Below are positions 25,484 through 33,697 of a stretch of 64,000 nt of DNA, piece by piece. Numbering within the stretch: the first letter of the stretch is position 1; each line of letters opens with the position of its first letter. This DNA comes from Flavobacterium swingsii (lineage in GTDB: Bacteria > Bacteroidota > Bacteroidia > Flavobacteriales > Flavobacteriaceae): NCBI RefSeq assembly GCF_900111965.1, contig NZ_FOJT01000001.1, forward strand, positions 248,001 through 312,000. The letters are read 5' to 3'. The notes beneath the pieces are model-generated. The model worked only from the letters and a program-made list of their open reading frames with translations. It made no database searches and was not told the origin of the DNA. The position numbers and the translations under genes were made by a program.

Positions 25484-26620
25484 CTATTTTAACCCTAACA
25501 ACACTTTTATAAACGGGATTTTAGGACAAGCCCATATAATTTCTAATTCTTGTTTCAAGTTAGATTCTTCATCTAAAAATTTAAATATTTTTTTAGGTTG
25601 CACTTTTATAAACATATTAGAGAATATCTGTTTTCCTAAAACATTATTTTTATACAAAACCTTTACAAAAAGTTTGTCGTAAAATAGAAATCTATTGGTT
25701 TTATGAGATTTTCTAAAATCGATTGTTGTTTTTTTAAATAATGAAACCACTCTTTCCGATTGCTTTATTGCATTCTTAAAAGTATAACCGGTACTGGCTT
25801 TTGTCCAGCCACCAGCTGTTCCTATATGCAAAACGTTTCTCGAATTGATTTTCCAGAAAGGAAAAACGGTCATGGGAATATTCCCTTGTTCTTTCTTAAT
25901 AATATCGAAAGTGGTTGCTCCTTTTTCTTTTAGATAATCACTTATTGCCTCTTCATATTCGCTTTCTTGCAACAAACTGGGAGAAAACAAAGTATACTCA
26001 ACCAAAGCTTCATTTTCGGAAAATGGCAAAACATACATAAATCGTGTGTTTTCTTTTTGTGGGATCGAAAAATCCATAAAAGTAGCACAATTGACATCAA
26101 AAATCGGATTAGTAGTTCTTACGAACCAACCTATAAAATGCTGTTTTAGTAAGGGATAATTTATATTGTTTTCAATTTTAGATACCTCAAAAACACTATT
26201 AAAAAATTTATCCGTACTATATTCAGCAACATTAGAAGTTACAATTACTTCCGAATTTTTATCTTCAAAAGCAATGAAACTTTCTTTTTTCCAGACAATT
26301 TCTGGGTATTTATCTAATTTATTTAAAACATAATTATAAAAACGAATCGATTCTATCATTTTATAATTTGAATCATCAGAAAGACATTGAACAGTTTTAC
26401 ATTCATTAACAAACAAGGCTTGCTCCCATTTTTTTGAAACTAAATGGTCAAAATCACCTAATTTATTGTCCCAAAAACACCAAGTTCTGTCATTACAGTT
26501 TTTATCATTGGGCTCTAACAATAGTACTTTTTTGCTTTCTAAAAGCTTAGCATCTATCATTTTATCTAAAATCATTAAACTTGCTAATCCAATTCCTGCA
26601 AAGATATAATCGTACTTCAT
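25484..26620 (-). CDS. crtY: Lycopene beta-cyclase (CrtY family)
   Basis: This protein has 378 residues from the ATG at 26620 (MKYDYIFAGIGLASLMI). The longer open frame adds 15 residues in front of the FAD/NAD-binding motif and looks wrong. The N-terminal nucleotide-binding fold, RTWCFWD (about 60-66) and GTAGGWTKASTGYTF (about 270-284) are family signatures. It converts lycopene into beta-carotene at the inner membrane. It is transcribed away from the CarH-like regulator, and the other carotenoid genes follow on the opposite strand. Confidence 0.9.
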   Translation of the reverse strand: MKYDYIFAGIGLASLMILDKMIDAKLLESKKVLLLEPNDKNCNDRTWCFWDNKLGDFDHLVSKKWEQALFVNECKTVQCLSDDSNYKMIESIRFYNYVLNKLDKYPEIVWKKESFIAFEDKNSEVIVTSNVAEYSTDKFFNSVFEVSKIENNINYPLLKQHFIGWFVRTTNPIFDVNCATFMDFSIPQKENTRFMYVLPFSENEALVEYTLFSPSLLQESEYEEAISDYLKEKGATTFDIIKKEQGNIPMTVFPFWKINSRNVLHIGTAGGWTKASTGYTFKNAIKQSERVVSLFKKTTIDFRKSHKTNRFLFYDKLFVKVLYKNNVLGKQIFSNMFIKVQPKKIFKFLDEESNLKQELEIIWACPKIPFIKVLLGLK

Positions 26621-26643
26621 TCTTTTTTTTGAAAGTATTTTAA

Positions 26644-26651
26644 CAAATATA
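26644..26651 (-). promoter_or_regulatory. Predicted -7 box of crtY
   Basis: The minus strand reads TATATTTG followed by TTAAAA, very like the crtI promoter (TATATTTG-TTAAAC). It lies 23 bp before the chosen crtY start. Confidence 0.55.
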
Positions 26652-26674
26652 AGAAAAGAAAACAATTATTTATT

Positions 26675-26692
26675 TAGTTTTGTTTAACTTTT
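26675..26692 (+). promoter_or_regulatory. Promoter and putative operator of the CarH-like regulator
   Basis: A -7 box TAGTTTTG (26675-26682) overlaps the motif TTGTTTAACTTTT (26680-26692), which recurs in front of crtI. A bound repressor here would cover the start site, so autoregulation is likely. Confidence 0.55.
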
Positions 26693-26703
26693 ACAATAAA
26701 AAG

Positions 26704-27603
26704 ATGAACGCGGTTAAAAATATATTTAGCATAAAAGATTTAGAGAATCTTTCGGGAATAAAAGCGCATACGATTCGTATTTGGGAAAAAAGATATGGGA
26801 TACTCGAACCAATGAGAACTGATACAAATATCCGTTTTTATGACACTCATAATCTTCAAAAGTTATTAAACATAACATTGCTACACGATTACGGATATAA
26901 AATTTCGAGAATATCTAAATTATCTCCTGATAAAATCCCTGTTTTAGTTAGAGAAATTGTATCAGAAAAAAGTGCAAAAAGTCATGCTATAAATGCTTTT
27001 AAAATGGCTATGATGAATTTTGACCAGACACTTTTCATTAACACCTACAATAATTTATTATCAGAAAAATCTTTTAGAGAGGTTTTTTATGAGGTTTTTA
27101 TTCCGCTTATGAACGAAATTGGTTTGCTGTGGCAATCGAATACCATAACAATTGCTCACGAACATTTTATTAGTTATTTGATAAAACAAAAACTCATTGT
27201 TAATACCGAAAAAATTCAGGTTTTAGAACCTACTAGAACGGATAAAATCTTTGTTTTATTTTTACCTTCAAACGAAATTCACGAACTTGGATTAATGTAC
27301 CTCAATTACGAATTGATACTAAACGGCTACAAAACAATATATCTTGGCGAAAGTGTTCCTATAGAAAGTCTTAAAGATGTTCAACGCTATTTCGACAAAA
27401 TAACTTTTGTAAGTTATATGACTGTTCAGCCTACAAAAGACGAAATTAACAATTATATCGAGAAAATTAAGACCGAAATTCTTACTAATGAAGATTCAGA
27501 ATGTTGGTTTATAGGAAAAATGACAACCGAAATAAATCCTAAGTTTTTGAACGAAAAAACAAAAATATTTCAATCGATAGAATCAATTATAGAAGAAATA
27601 TAA
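26704..27603 (+). CDS. MerR-family regulator with B12-binding domain (CarH/LitR-like)
   Basis: This protein has 299 residues from the ATG at 26704. A longer frame from a TTG at 26680 would run through the operator and is rejected. Residues 6-75 form a MerR helix-turn-helix (FSIKDLENLSGIKAHTIRIWEKRYG). Residues 95-170 form the helical cap with the light-sensing signature W143-x9-E153-H154 of CarH. Residues 182-299 form a cobalamin-binding Rossmann domain with H193 in E-I-H-E-L-G, the lower axial ligand. In CarH, adenosylcobalamin in the dark favours a DNA-bound tetramer and light breaks it, releasing carotenoid genes. All key residues are present here. It sits between crtY and crtIBZ. Confidence 0.88.
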   Translation: MNAVKNIFSIKDLENLSGIKAHTIRIWEKRYGILEPMRTDTNIRFYDTHNLQKLLNITLLHDYGYKISRISKLSPDKIPVLVREIVSEKSAKSHAINAFKMAMMNFDQTLFINTYNNLLSEKSFREVFYEVFIPLMNEIGLLWQSNTITIAHEHFISYLIKQKLIVNTEKIQVLEPTRTDKIFVLFLPSNEIHELGLMYLNYELILNGYKTIYLGESVPIESLKDVQRYFDKITFVSYMTVQPTKDEINNYIEKIKTEILTNEDSECWFIGKMTTEINPKFLNEKTKIFQSIESIIEEI

Positions 27604-27604
27604 A

Positions 27605-27650
27605 GTTTAACATTTTATTGTTTAACTTTTTTATATATTTGTTAAACAAT
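27605..27650 (+). promoter_or_regulatory. crtI promoter with three GTTTAAC motifs
   Basis: GTTTAAC occurs at 27605-27611 and 27620-27626, and inverted (GTTAAAC) at 27641-27647. A perfect -7 box TATATTTG lies at 27634-27641. The motifs surround and overlap the promoter, as expected for a repressor of the MerR/CarH type. The -7 box ends 10 bp before the ATG, so the leader is only a few bases. Confidence 0.6.
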
Positions 27651-27651
27651 T

Positions 27652-29115
27652 ATGAGAAAGAATATTGCAATATTAGGATCTGGTTTTTCGTCTTTAGCAG
27701 CTGCCTGTTATTTAGCGCAAGCTGGCAATGATGTGATTATTTATGAAAAAAATAGCACCATTGGTGGAAGAGCAAGGCAATTTGAAAAAGAAGGATTTAC
27801 TTTCGATATGGGACCATCATGGTACTGGATGCCTGATGTTTTCGAGAAATTCTTTGCCAATTTTGGCAAAAAACCATCGGATTATTATGACTTAAAAAAA
27901 TTATCGCCTGGATACCAAGTTTTTTATGGTGTTAATGATTTTATAGCCATTTCAGATAATCTTCAAGAAATAGTTGATACTTTTGAAAATATTGAAGCTG
28001 GAAGTGGTGACAAACTTCAAAAATTTATACAAAAAGCACAAAGCAATTACGATATTGCTATAAAAGACTTGGTTTACAGACCCGGAGAATCGCCACTAGA
28101 ATTGGTAACTATAGAAACCGCCAAAAAAATAGATCAGTTTTTTTCGACCATTAGTAAAGATGTTAGAAAACAATTTAACAATAAAAAACTAATTCAAATA
28201 TTAGAATTTCCTGTATTGTTTTTGGGCGCAAAACCATCTAAAACACCTACTTTTTATAGTTTTATGAATTTTGCCGATTTTGGTTTAGGAACTTGGCAAC
28301 CTACAAATGGTTTTCATGATGTAATAAACGGAATGGCAACTTTGGCAAAACAATTAGGTGTTACAATAATTACCGATGCAAATGTTGAAAAAATAATTGT
28401 TGAAAATAAGATCACTAAAGGAATTCTGGTAAATGAAGAAGTAATTACTTCCGATATTGTACTTTCTGGTGCCGATTACCACCATACCGAAACACTTTTA
28501 GAACCTAAACACAGACAATATTCTGAAAAATATTGGAATAAGAAAACTTTCGCACCATCTTCCCTCCTATTTTATGTAGGTTTCAACAAAAAGATAGACA
28601 ATGTGATACATCATAATTTATTTTTTGATGTCGATTTCGATTTGCATTCAGAAGAAATTTATGATAACCCGAAGTGGCCAACAGAACCTTTGTTTTATGC
28701 AAATTTTACATCAAAAACAAATTCAAAAACTGCACCCGAAGGCTGTGAAAATGGGTTTTTCCTAATTCCAATTGCTCCCGGAATTGAAGATACACAAGAA
28801 TTACGAGATACTTATTTCGAAAAAATAATGACTCGTTTCGAAAAAATCACAAACCAAAAAGTTCGAGAAAATATTATATTTAAGGAATCATTTTGTGTAA
28901 ACGATTTTGTAAAAGAATACAACTCATACAAAGGAAATGCCTACGGAATGGCGAATACTTTGCTACAAACTGCTTTTTTAAGACCTAAACTAAGAAGTAA
29001 AAAAGTAAAAAACTTATATTTTACAGGACAACTAACTGTTCCTGGCCCTGGTGTTCCGCCTGCATTAATTTCTGGAAAATTAGTTGCCGATTTAATAAAA
29101 AAATATTCATCATAA
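27652..29115 (+). CDS. crtI: Phytoene desaturase
   Basis: This 487-residue CrtI-type FAD enzyme turns colourless phytoene into lycopene. The N-terminal FAD motif is LGSGFSSLAAACYLAQAGNDV followed by E31-like acidic end and GGRARQFEKEGFTFDMGPSW. The C-terminal CrtI signature is YFTGQLTVPGPGVPPALISG. It is the first gene of crtI-crtB-crtZ and ends one base before crtB begins. Confidence 0.95.
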   Translation: MRKNIAILGSGFSSLAAACYLAQAGNDVIIYEKNSTIGGRARQFEKEGFTFDMGPSWYWMPDVFEKFFANFGKKPSDYYDLKKLSPGYQVFYGVNDFIAISDNLQEIVDTFENIEAGSGDKLQKFIQKAQSNYDIAIKDLVYRPGESPLELVTIETAKKIDQFFSTISKDVRKQFNNKKLIQILEFPVLFLGAKPSKTPTFYSFMNFADFGLGTWQPTNGFHDVINGMATLAKQLGVTIITDANVEKIIVENKITKGILVNEEVITSDIVLSGADYHHTETLLEPKHRQYSEKYWNKKTFAPSSLLFYVGFNKKIDNVIHHNLFFDVDFDLHSEEIYDNPKWPTEPLFYANFTSKTNSKTAPEGCENGFFLIPIAPGIEDTQELRDTYFEKIMTRFEKITNQKVRENIIFKESFCVNDFVKEYNSYKGNAYGMANTLLQTAFLRPKLRSKKVKNLYFTGQLTVPGPGVPPALISGKLVADLIKKYSS

Positions 29116-29116
29116 T

Positions 29117-29956
29117 ATGAAATCACTTTTCGACATAGTTTCTAATGATTGTAGTAAGATTGTAACACAATCTTATAGCACCTCATTTTCATCGGCAGTA
29201 AAAATGTTGGCGCCAAGTATAAGGCAGGATATTTACAATGTCTATAGTTTTGTTCGCTTTGCAGACGAAATCGTAGACAGTTTTCATGATTATGACAAAG
29301 AAGCCTTATTCAATACCTTTGAAGTAGATTTAAAAAATGCACTTACACAAAAAATAAGTTTAAATCCAATTTTGAATGCTTTTCAACACACGGTTCACAA
29401 ACACAAAATTTCCAATGAGCTAATTGATGCTTTTATGAAAAGCATGAAACTAGATTTGGTAAAAAAAGAATACAAAACCAAAGACGAATATAACGAATAT
29501 ATTTACGGAAGTGCCGATGTTGTTGGGCTAATGTGTTTGAAAGTTTTTGTGAAAGGGAATATTGAATTATACGAAAGTTTAAAAAGTGCTGCTATGCGAT
29601 TGGGTTCAGCTTTTCAGAAAGTAAATTTTTTGAGAGATTTGAAAGCCGATTTTGAAGGTTTAGAAAGAACTTATTTCCCCAATACCGATTTATCACAACT
29701 TGATGAAACTTCTAAAGAAGAAATTATCAAAGAAATTGAAGCGGATTTTAAAGCAGGTTATGAAGGAATCATAAACTTACCAATAGATGCAAAATTTGGC
29801 GTTTATACAGCTTATATTTATTACAAAAAATTATTATCTAAATTAAAAAAAACACCTTCGGCAGAAATAAAAAATACTAGAATTCGAGTTTCCGATTATC
29901 AAAAAGTTGGCTTACTCGCAAATTGTTATGTCAAATATCGTTTAAACTTATTATAG
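29117..29956 (+). CDS. crtB: Phytoene synthase
   Basis: This 279-residue enzyme condenses two geranylgeranyl diphosphates to phytoene. It has the two Asp-rich magnesium motifs of squalene/phytoene synthases: FADEIVDSFHD (about 48-58) and NFLRDLKADFEGLERTYFP (about 169-187). YGSADVVGLM is also typical. No geranylgeranyl diphosphate synthase gene (crtE) is near, so the substrate comes from another locus. Confidence 0.95.
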   Translation: MKSLFDIVSNDCSKIVTQSYSTSFSSAVKMLAPSIRQDIYNVYSFVRFADEIVDSFHDYDKEALFNTFEVDLKNALTQKISLNPILNAFQHTVHKHKISNELIDAFMKSMKLDLVKKEYKTKDEYNEYIYGSADVVGLMCLKVFVKGNIELYESLKSAAMRLGSAFQKVNFLRDLKADFEGLERTYFPNTDLSQLDETSKEEIIKEIEADFKAGYEGIINLPIDAKFGVYTAYIYYKKLLSKLKKTPSAEIKNTRIRVSDYQKVGLLANCYVKYRLNLL

Positions 29957-29961
29957 AAATT

Positions 29962-30402
29962 ATGTGGTTATATATTTTAGTTTTCTTTTTCACCTTCTTC
30001 TTTATGGAATTTATGGCTTGGTTTAGTCACAAATATATTATGCATGGTTTCTTGTGGAATTTGCATGCAGACCACCACAAGAAAGACCACAATTCTTGGT
30101 TTGAGCGAAACGATGCCTTTTTTATATTTTATGCCATTGTGAGTATCATTTTCTTTTTACTCTGGAAAAACAACATTCTCAACATTGGTCTTGCCATTGG
30201 TTTAGGAATTTTTGCTTACGGATTGGCTTATTTTCTGGTGCATGATATTTTTATTCACCAACGGTTTAAATTATTCAGAAATTCTGATAACAGATATGCT
30301 CGTGCAGTTCGCAGAGCACACAAAATGCATCATAAGCATTTAGGAAAAGGTGATGGAGAGTGTTTTGGAATGCTTATTGTTCCTTTTAAATATTTCAAAT
30401 AA
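29962..30402 (+). CDS. crtZ: Beta-carotene hydroxylase
   Basis: This protein has 146 residues from the ATG at 29962, five bases after crtB. A longer frame from 29923 overlaps crtB and is rejected. It is a di-iron membrane hydroxylase with four His clusters: HKYIMH, HADHH, HDIFIH and HKMHHKH. It adds 3-hydroxyl groups to beta-carotene, so the expected end product is zeaxanthin, the common yellow pigment of flavobacteria. A terminator follows directly. Confidence 0.93.
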   Translation: MWLYILVFFFTFFFMEFMAWFSHKYIMHGFLWNLHADHHKKDHNSWFERNDAFFIFYAIVSIIFFLLWKNNILNIGLAIGLGIFAYGLAYFLVHDIFIHQRFKLFRNSDNRYARAVRRAHKMHHKHLGKGDGECFGMLIVPFKYFK

Positions 30403-30405
30403 ACG

Positions 30406-30437
30406 AGAAAAGCGATCTGATAAATCGCTTTTCTTTT
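30406..30437 (+). terminator. Terminator of crtIBZ
   Basis: An 11-bp stem (AGAAAAGCGAT at 30406-30416 with ATCGCTTTTCT at 30424-30434) is followed by TTT. It starts 4 bp after the crtZ stop. Confidence 0.85.
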
Positions 30438-30455
30438 ATAATAACTTAACCCAAA

Positions 30456-30992
30456 TTATTTCATTAACTCTTGCAATGGTTTTAATTGATCTAAATTGAT
30501 ATTTCCATTTTTAAGAACACTCATCATTTCCATGATATAAGTAGGATTCATATCTTTTCCGAGAACTCGAACTACGGCAAAGCCATTTTCCTTTTTGTTT
30601 CCGTAAATTACAAATTCTTCAATGTGATCATCAGTTCCCACAAAACTTATTTGAGCTCCTTCCTTTCCAGAACCAAACTTCATGAGTTGCTGGTATTTTG
30701 CATCTTTTAGAATCGAAGTGACTTTTGCTCTTTCAACATCAAACTGGGCTTTGTTTTTATCATTTACTTTAAATGCTAATAAATTTATTTTTTCAAATGA
30801 TGCCAAAGCTTCTTTTTGAGAAACACTTAATTTTGTATTGTCTATATTTAACATTTTTGGTGTTAAATCTATCGCTACGAAATCTTTATTTTCGGTATTT
30901 TCTACAAAATACTTTTGCAAACTTGGTTCGCTTTTACAACTAAATAATAGTGCCAAAGTACAACCTACGAGAAATCTTACTAGCGTTGCCAT
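30456..30992 (-). CDS. DUF4252 lipoprotein, second copy
   Basis: This protein has 178 residues from the ATG at 30992 (MATLVRFLVGC). The extended frame overlaps the upstream gene and is not needed. A lipoprotein signal ends LALLFSC (Cys about 18). The remainder matches DUF4252, a Bacteroidota family of about 150 residues with an ending of the form LK-GNINLDQL. Its function is unknown. It begins one base after the first DUF4252 gene ends and is the last gene of an ECF sigma factor operon, so its level is probably set by that sigma factor. Confidence 0.82.
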   Translation of the reverse strand: MATLVRFLVGCTLALLFSCKSEPSLQKYFVENTENKDFVAIDLTPKMLNIDNTKLSVSQKEALASFEKINLLAFKVNDKNKAQFDVERAKVTSILKDAKYQQLMKFGSGKEGAQISFVGTDDHIEEFVIYGNKKENGFAVVRVLGKDMNPTYIMEMMSVLKNGNINLDQLKPLQELMK

Positions 30993-30993
30993 A

Positions 30994-31521
30994 TTAGTTT
31001 TTACCAGCTTTTTTAAGAACATCTCCGCCAGGAATATTCATTTTGTTTGTTAGTGTCGAAATTTCATTAATATCAAAATCTCCTGTAAGTGACATCAAAA
31101 CTGTTTGATTGTCTTTTACATTTGTATTCTCGATAAACATTAATAATTCCTTTACTTGGCTATCTGAGCTTCCTGATTTTACATAAATTTTTACGTTTTT
31201 TCCACCATCATTTACACGCATTAACTCATCTAAATTACTAGTTTTTAGATATTTTTCTACGTTAAATTTCATGTCGGCAGTTGTTTTTGAACTCGATGTC
31301 ATAAATACTTTTAAGTTGTCTAATTTTTTTATTAATGCCAAGTATTTTTGTGCATCTTTATCTGAAGCTTCCATTTTTACTTTGCTCATCAAATCGAACA
31401 TTTTCTTGTTTACGATTATCGAAGTTACACTATCTTGCCCGTCGTATTTGTCGAACAATGATTGTGCTTGACTAAAAAATGGTAATAAGATAAATAAGGC
31501 TATAATTATTGATTTTTTCAT
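30994..31521 (-). CDS. DUF4252 exported protein, first copy
   Basis: This protein has 175 residues from the ATG at 31521 (MKKSIIIALFILLPFFSQAQS), giving a clean signal peptide with cleavage after AQ. The longer frame adds 24 residues that run into the upstream gene. DUF4252 features include KYDGQDSVTSIIVNKKMF, MKFNVEKYLK and the ending GDFDINEISTLTNKMNIP. It lacks the lipobox of its neighbour, so this copy should be periplasmic and the other membrane-anchored. The function is unknown. Confidence 0.85.
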   Translation of the reverse strand: MKKSIIIALFILLPFFSQAQSLFDKYDGQDSVTSIIVNKKMFDLMSKVKMEASDKDAQKYLALIKKLDNLKVFMTSSSKTTADMKFNVEKYLKTSNLDELMRVNDGGKNVKIYVKSGSSDSQVKELLMFIENTNVKDNQTVLMSLTGDFDINEISTLTNKMNIPGGDVLKKAGKN

Positions 31522-31546
31522 GACTTTAATTTTAATTGATTGATTT

Positions 31547-31999
31547 TTACTTTTTAAAAATTCTGTTTTTAGCAGTTTCGTACTCTTGTACATACATTAC
31601 ACTTTCTATGCCAACATTTACATTTGATGATAATAAGGCTAATGCTTTTTGTGTTTCTTTGAATGCAATTTCGGGGCTTTCGTAAGTTCCTAACTCATTC
31701 TGATGATTCACAGGCTCATTAGTATTTATCATATAAAAGGTAGCAACACCCAACAAAACGACAACCGATGCTGCAACAGACAACCACATAACATTACGTT
31801 TTTTAGTGATTTGTGGAATCTCTTGCTCAAATTCTTGTTTTTTTGTTTGGGTAAAATAACCAAATATTGCTTTATATTGCTCTAAATGTGGCGCCACATC
31901 TTGAGATGAAAAGTAGCTGCGCAACTCCTTTTCTTCGGCAATCGAGGTTTCTCCTTGAAAGTATTTTTCGATTAATATCTCTATTTTATTGAATTCCAT
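31547..31999 (-). CDS. Probable anti-sigma factor, single-pass membrane protein
   Basis: This 150-residue protein has a cytoplasmic N-terminal half (EILIEKYFQGETSIAEEKELRSYF, typical of proteins following ECF sigma genes in Bacteroidota), one membrane helix about residues 72-91 (VMWLSVAASVVVLLGVATFYM), and a short periplasmic tail. It overlaps the sigma factor gene by 14 bp. By position and layout it should hold the sigma factor at the membrane until a signal arrives. There is no clear zinc motif (HxxxCxxC). Confidence 0.8.
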   Translation of the reverse strand: MEFNKIEILIEKYFQGETSIAEEKELRSYFSSQDVAPHLEQYKAIFGYFTQTKKQEFEQEIPQITKKRNVMWLSVAASVVVLLGVATFYMINTNEPVNHQNELGTYESPEIAFKETQKALALLSSNVNVGIESVMYVQEYETAKNRIFKK

Positions 32000-32495
32000 A
32001 ATTATGGGTATTTGTCAGTTTTTCTCTTATTGTTTTTCTAGCTCTCGATAAAGCTACTCTAATTGTAGCTTCGCTCATTTCTAATATTTTTGCAATTTCT
32101 TCGAACTCATATTGTTCTACATCTCGCATTTGGATTATTATTTTTTGTTGTTCTGGCAAATCATTTATCCATTTTTCGACCCAATTCCAAGAATCATTGT
32201 CTTCAACTTTTTGTTGTAAACTGGCTCCGTTTTCGGCATAATTATTATGTACAATTTGCAAATTCGTTGCTCGTTTTGACTTCAGAACATCTAAACAATA
32301 ATTCTTTGTTATAGTCATTGCATAGGCTTCGGTACTTCCAAAATCCTTCAGCACATTGTTTTTATTCCAAAGTTTTACAAGAACTTCTTGCGTTGCATCT
32401 TCGGCTTCTTCGGTACTTACGAGTAATCGCTTGGCTAACCGGAACATTTTGTCCTTAAATGGTTTTACATGGTTTATAAATTCAATTTGGTTCAT
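31986..32495 (-). CDS. ECF-type RNA polymerase sigma factor
   Basis: This 169-residue sigma-70 family protein has region 2 (about 10-75: KRLLVSTEEAEDATQEVLVKLW) and region 4 (about 108-160: DLPEQQKIIIQMRDVEQYEFEEIAKILEMSEATIRVALSRAR). There is no region 3, as usual for ECF factors. It heads the operon with an anti-sigma protein and two DUF4252 genes, which are its likely targets. Confidence 0.95.
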   Translation of the reverse strand: MNQIEFINHVKPFKDKMFRLAKRLLVSTEEAEDATQEVLVKLWNKNNVLKDFGSTEAYAMTITKNYCLDVLKSKRATNLQIVHNNYAENGASLQQKVEDNDSWNWVEKWINDLPEQQKIIIQMRDVEQYEFEEIAKILEMSEATIRVALSRARKTIREKLTNTHNYGIQ

Positions 32496-32569
32496 AATGG
32501 TTGGTTATATAGTCAAGACGAGCTACTATCTTTTTTGTTACAAGATACTAAAAATTATTTTTATTAATA

Positions 32570-32606
32570 CAAAAAAGCCTCGTTCTAAATGGTTAGAACG
32601 AGGCTT
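32570..32606 (-). terminator. Terminator of the btuB-btuG operon
   Basis: A perfect 14-bp stem (32575-32588 with 32593-32606) is followed on the minus strand by a T run. It lies 28 bp past the stop of the surface propeller gene. Confidence 0.92.
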
Positions 32607-32633
32607 GAATAATTTTCTAAATGTTGTTTGATT

Positions 32634-33692
32634 CTAATTGAAATAGAAACCATTTGGACCAAGCCCAACAGCTACTTCTTTTTGTAAAGTTCCTATTGAA
32701 GAATAGATAAAAGCTTTTCCATCTGCTGTAAAAGTAGGCGAATCTGCCACATAAATTCTACTGTTTTTTGCAATCATTCCGTACAAATAAACTGCCGATG
32801 ATGTAAATAATGGTGTTGTAGCTATTGTTGTTGCTGTTATATCTTCATCATAAACTTTTGAATCTATAGAAAAGAAAAATTTATTATTATCGAAACTTAA
32901 ATTTTGTGCATTTCCAAGTGCTGAATCCATAACAATTGTACTCGAAACAGTATCAGTCGTCAAGTCTATTTTTGCCAATTCGCTATTGGCTGCATAGCTT
33001 GAGCACAAAACATAAAGACTTCCATTTTTTTCAAACATCGAGTTTGGTGAATTTCCAAATGTTAGTGTTTTAACAACAGTATTAGTACTTGGACTAATTA
33101 TTTTCATAGAATTTCCATCACCAAACGCACCATTTGCAACATATATTTTACCATTTACAGCAGTAATTTTTTCTCCAAAAGTCCCTAAAGGAATTGTGTT
33201 TTCTACTGTATAATTCGAAAGATTTATTACTGCAACAAAATCATCGGTATCTCCAGTAGTTGGATTAGAATAAGAAAATGTATTAGCATTGGTAACATAA
33301 GCTTTTCCGTTTACAACAACTCCATATCTTGGTATACTTAGCCCTGTTGTGATTTTAGCAATTAGCTTAAACGTGTAACGGTTTACAACAGTAATTTTGT
33401 TTGAACCATTTGAAATTATAAATGCTTTATCGCCATCAAAAAAGATAGATTGAGCATAACCACCAATATTATCAGACGGATTTACAGTAACATAAACATC
33501 TTGTTTTACTGTATTTAAATCATTACTCACAAATGTAACCGAACCCGTAGTTGCATTCCCTTCGTTAAGCACAAAAAAACCGTTTTCAAACGCTCCAGGA
33601 ACTGGTGCTACTGGCACATCATCATCGTTTGAACAAGAAAAAAACAATGGAAAACTCATTAGAGATACTAAAAACATTTTACTGAACTTCAT
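32634..33692 (-). CDS. BtuG-like surface lipoprotein (DUF5074/YncE beta-propeller)
   Basis: This 352-residue lipoprotein (lipobox FPLFFSC, Cys about 20, followed by SNDDD, an acidic surface-export tag pattern) has YVTN-like beta-propeller blades: ANGAFGDGNSMKIISPSTN, GKAYVTNAN, VAVINLSNYTVENTIPLG. It starts 5 bp after a TonB-dependent receptor gene controlled by a cobalamin riboswitch. In Bacteroides the similar propeller BtuG caps the B12 receptor BtuB and captures vitamin at very high affinity. The same role is inferred from context and fold. Confidence 0.85.
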   Translation of the reverse strand: MKFSKMFLVSLMSFPLFFSCSNDDDVPVAPVPGAFENGFFVLNEGNATTGSVTFVSNDLNTVKQDVYVTVNPSDNIGGYAQSIFFDGDKAFIISNGSNKITVVNRYTFKLIAKITTGLSIPRYGVVVNGKAYVTNANTFSYSNPTTGDTDDFVAVINLSNYTVENTIPLGTFGEKITAVNGKIYVANGAFGDGNSMKIISPSTNTVVKTLTFGNSPNSMFEKNGSLYVLCSSYAANSELAKIDLTTDTVSSTIVMDSALGNAQNLSFDNNKFFFSIDSKVYDEDITATTIATTPLFTSSAVYLYGMIAKNSRIYVADSPTFTADGKAFIYSSIGTLQKEVAVGLGPNGFYFN

Positions 33693-33697
33693 AATTA

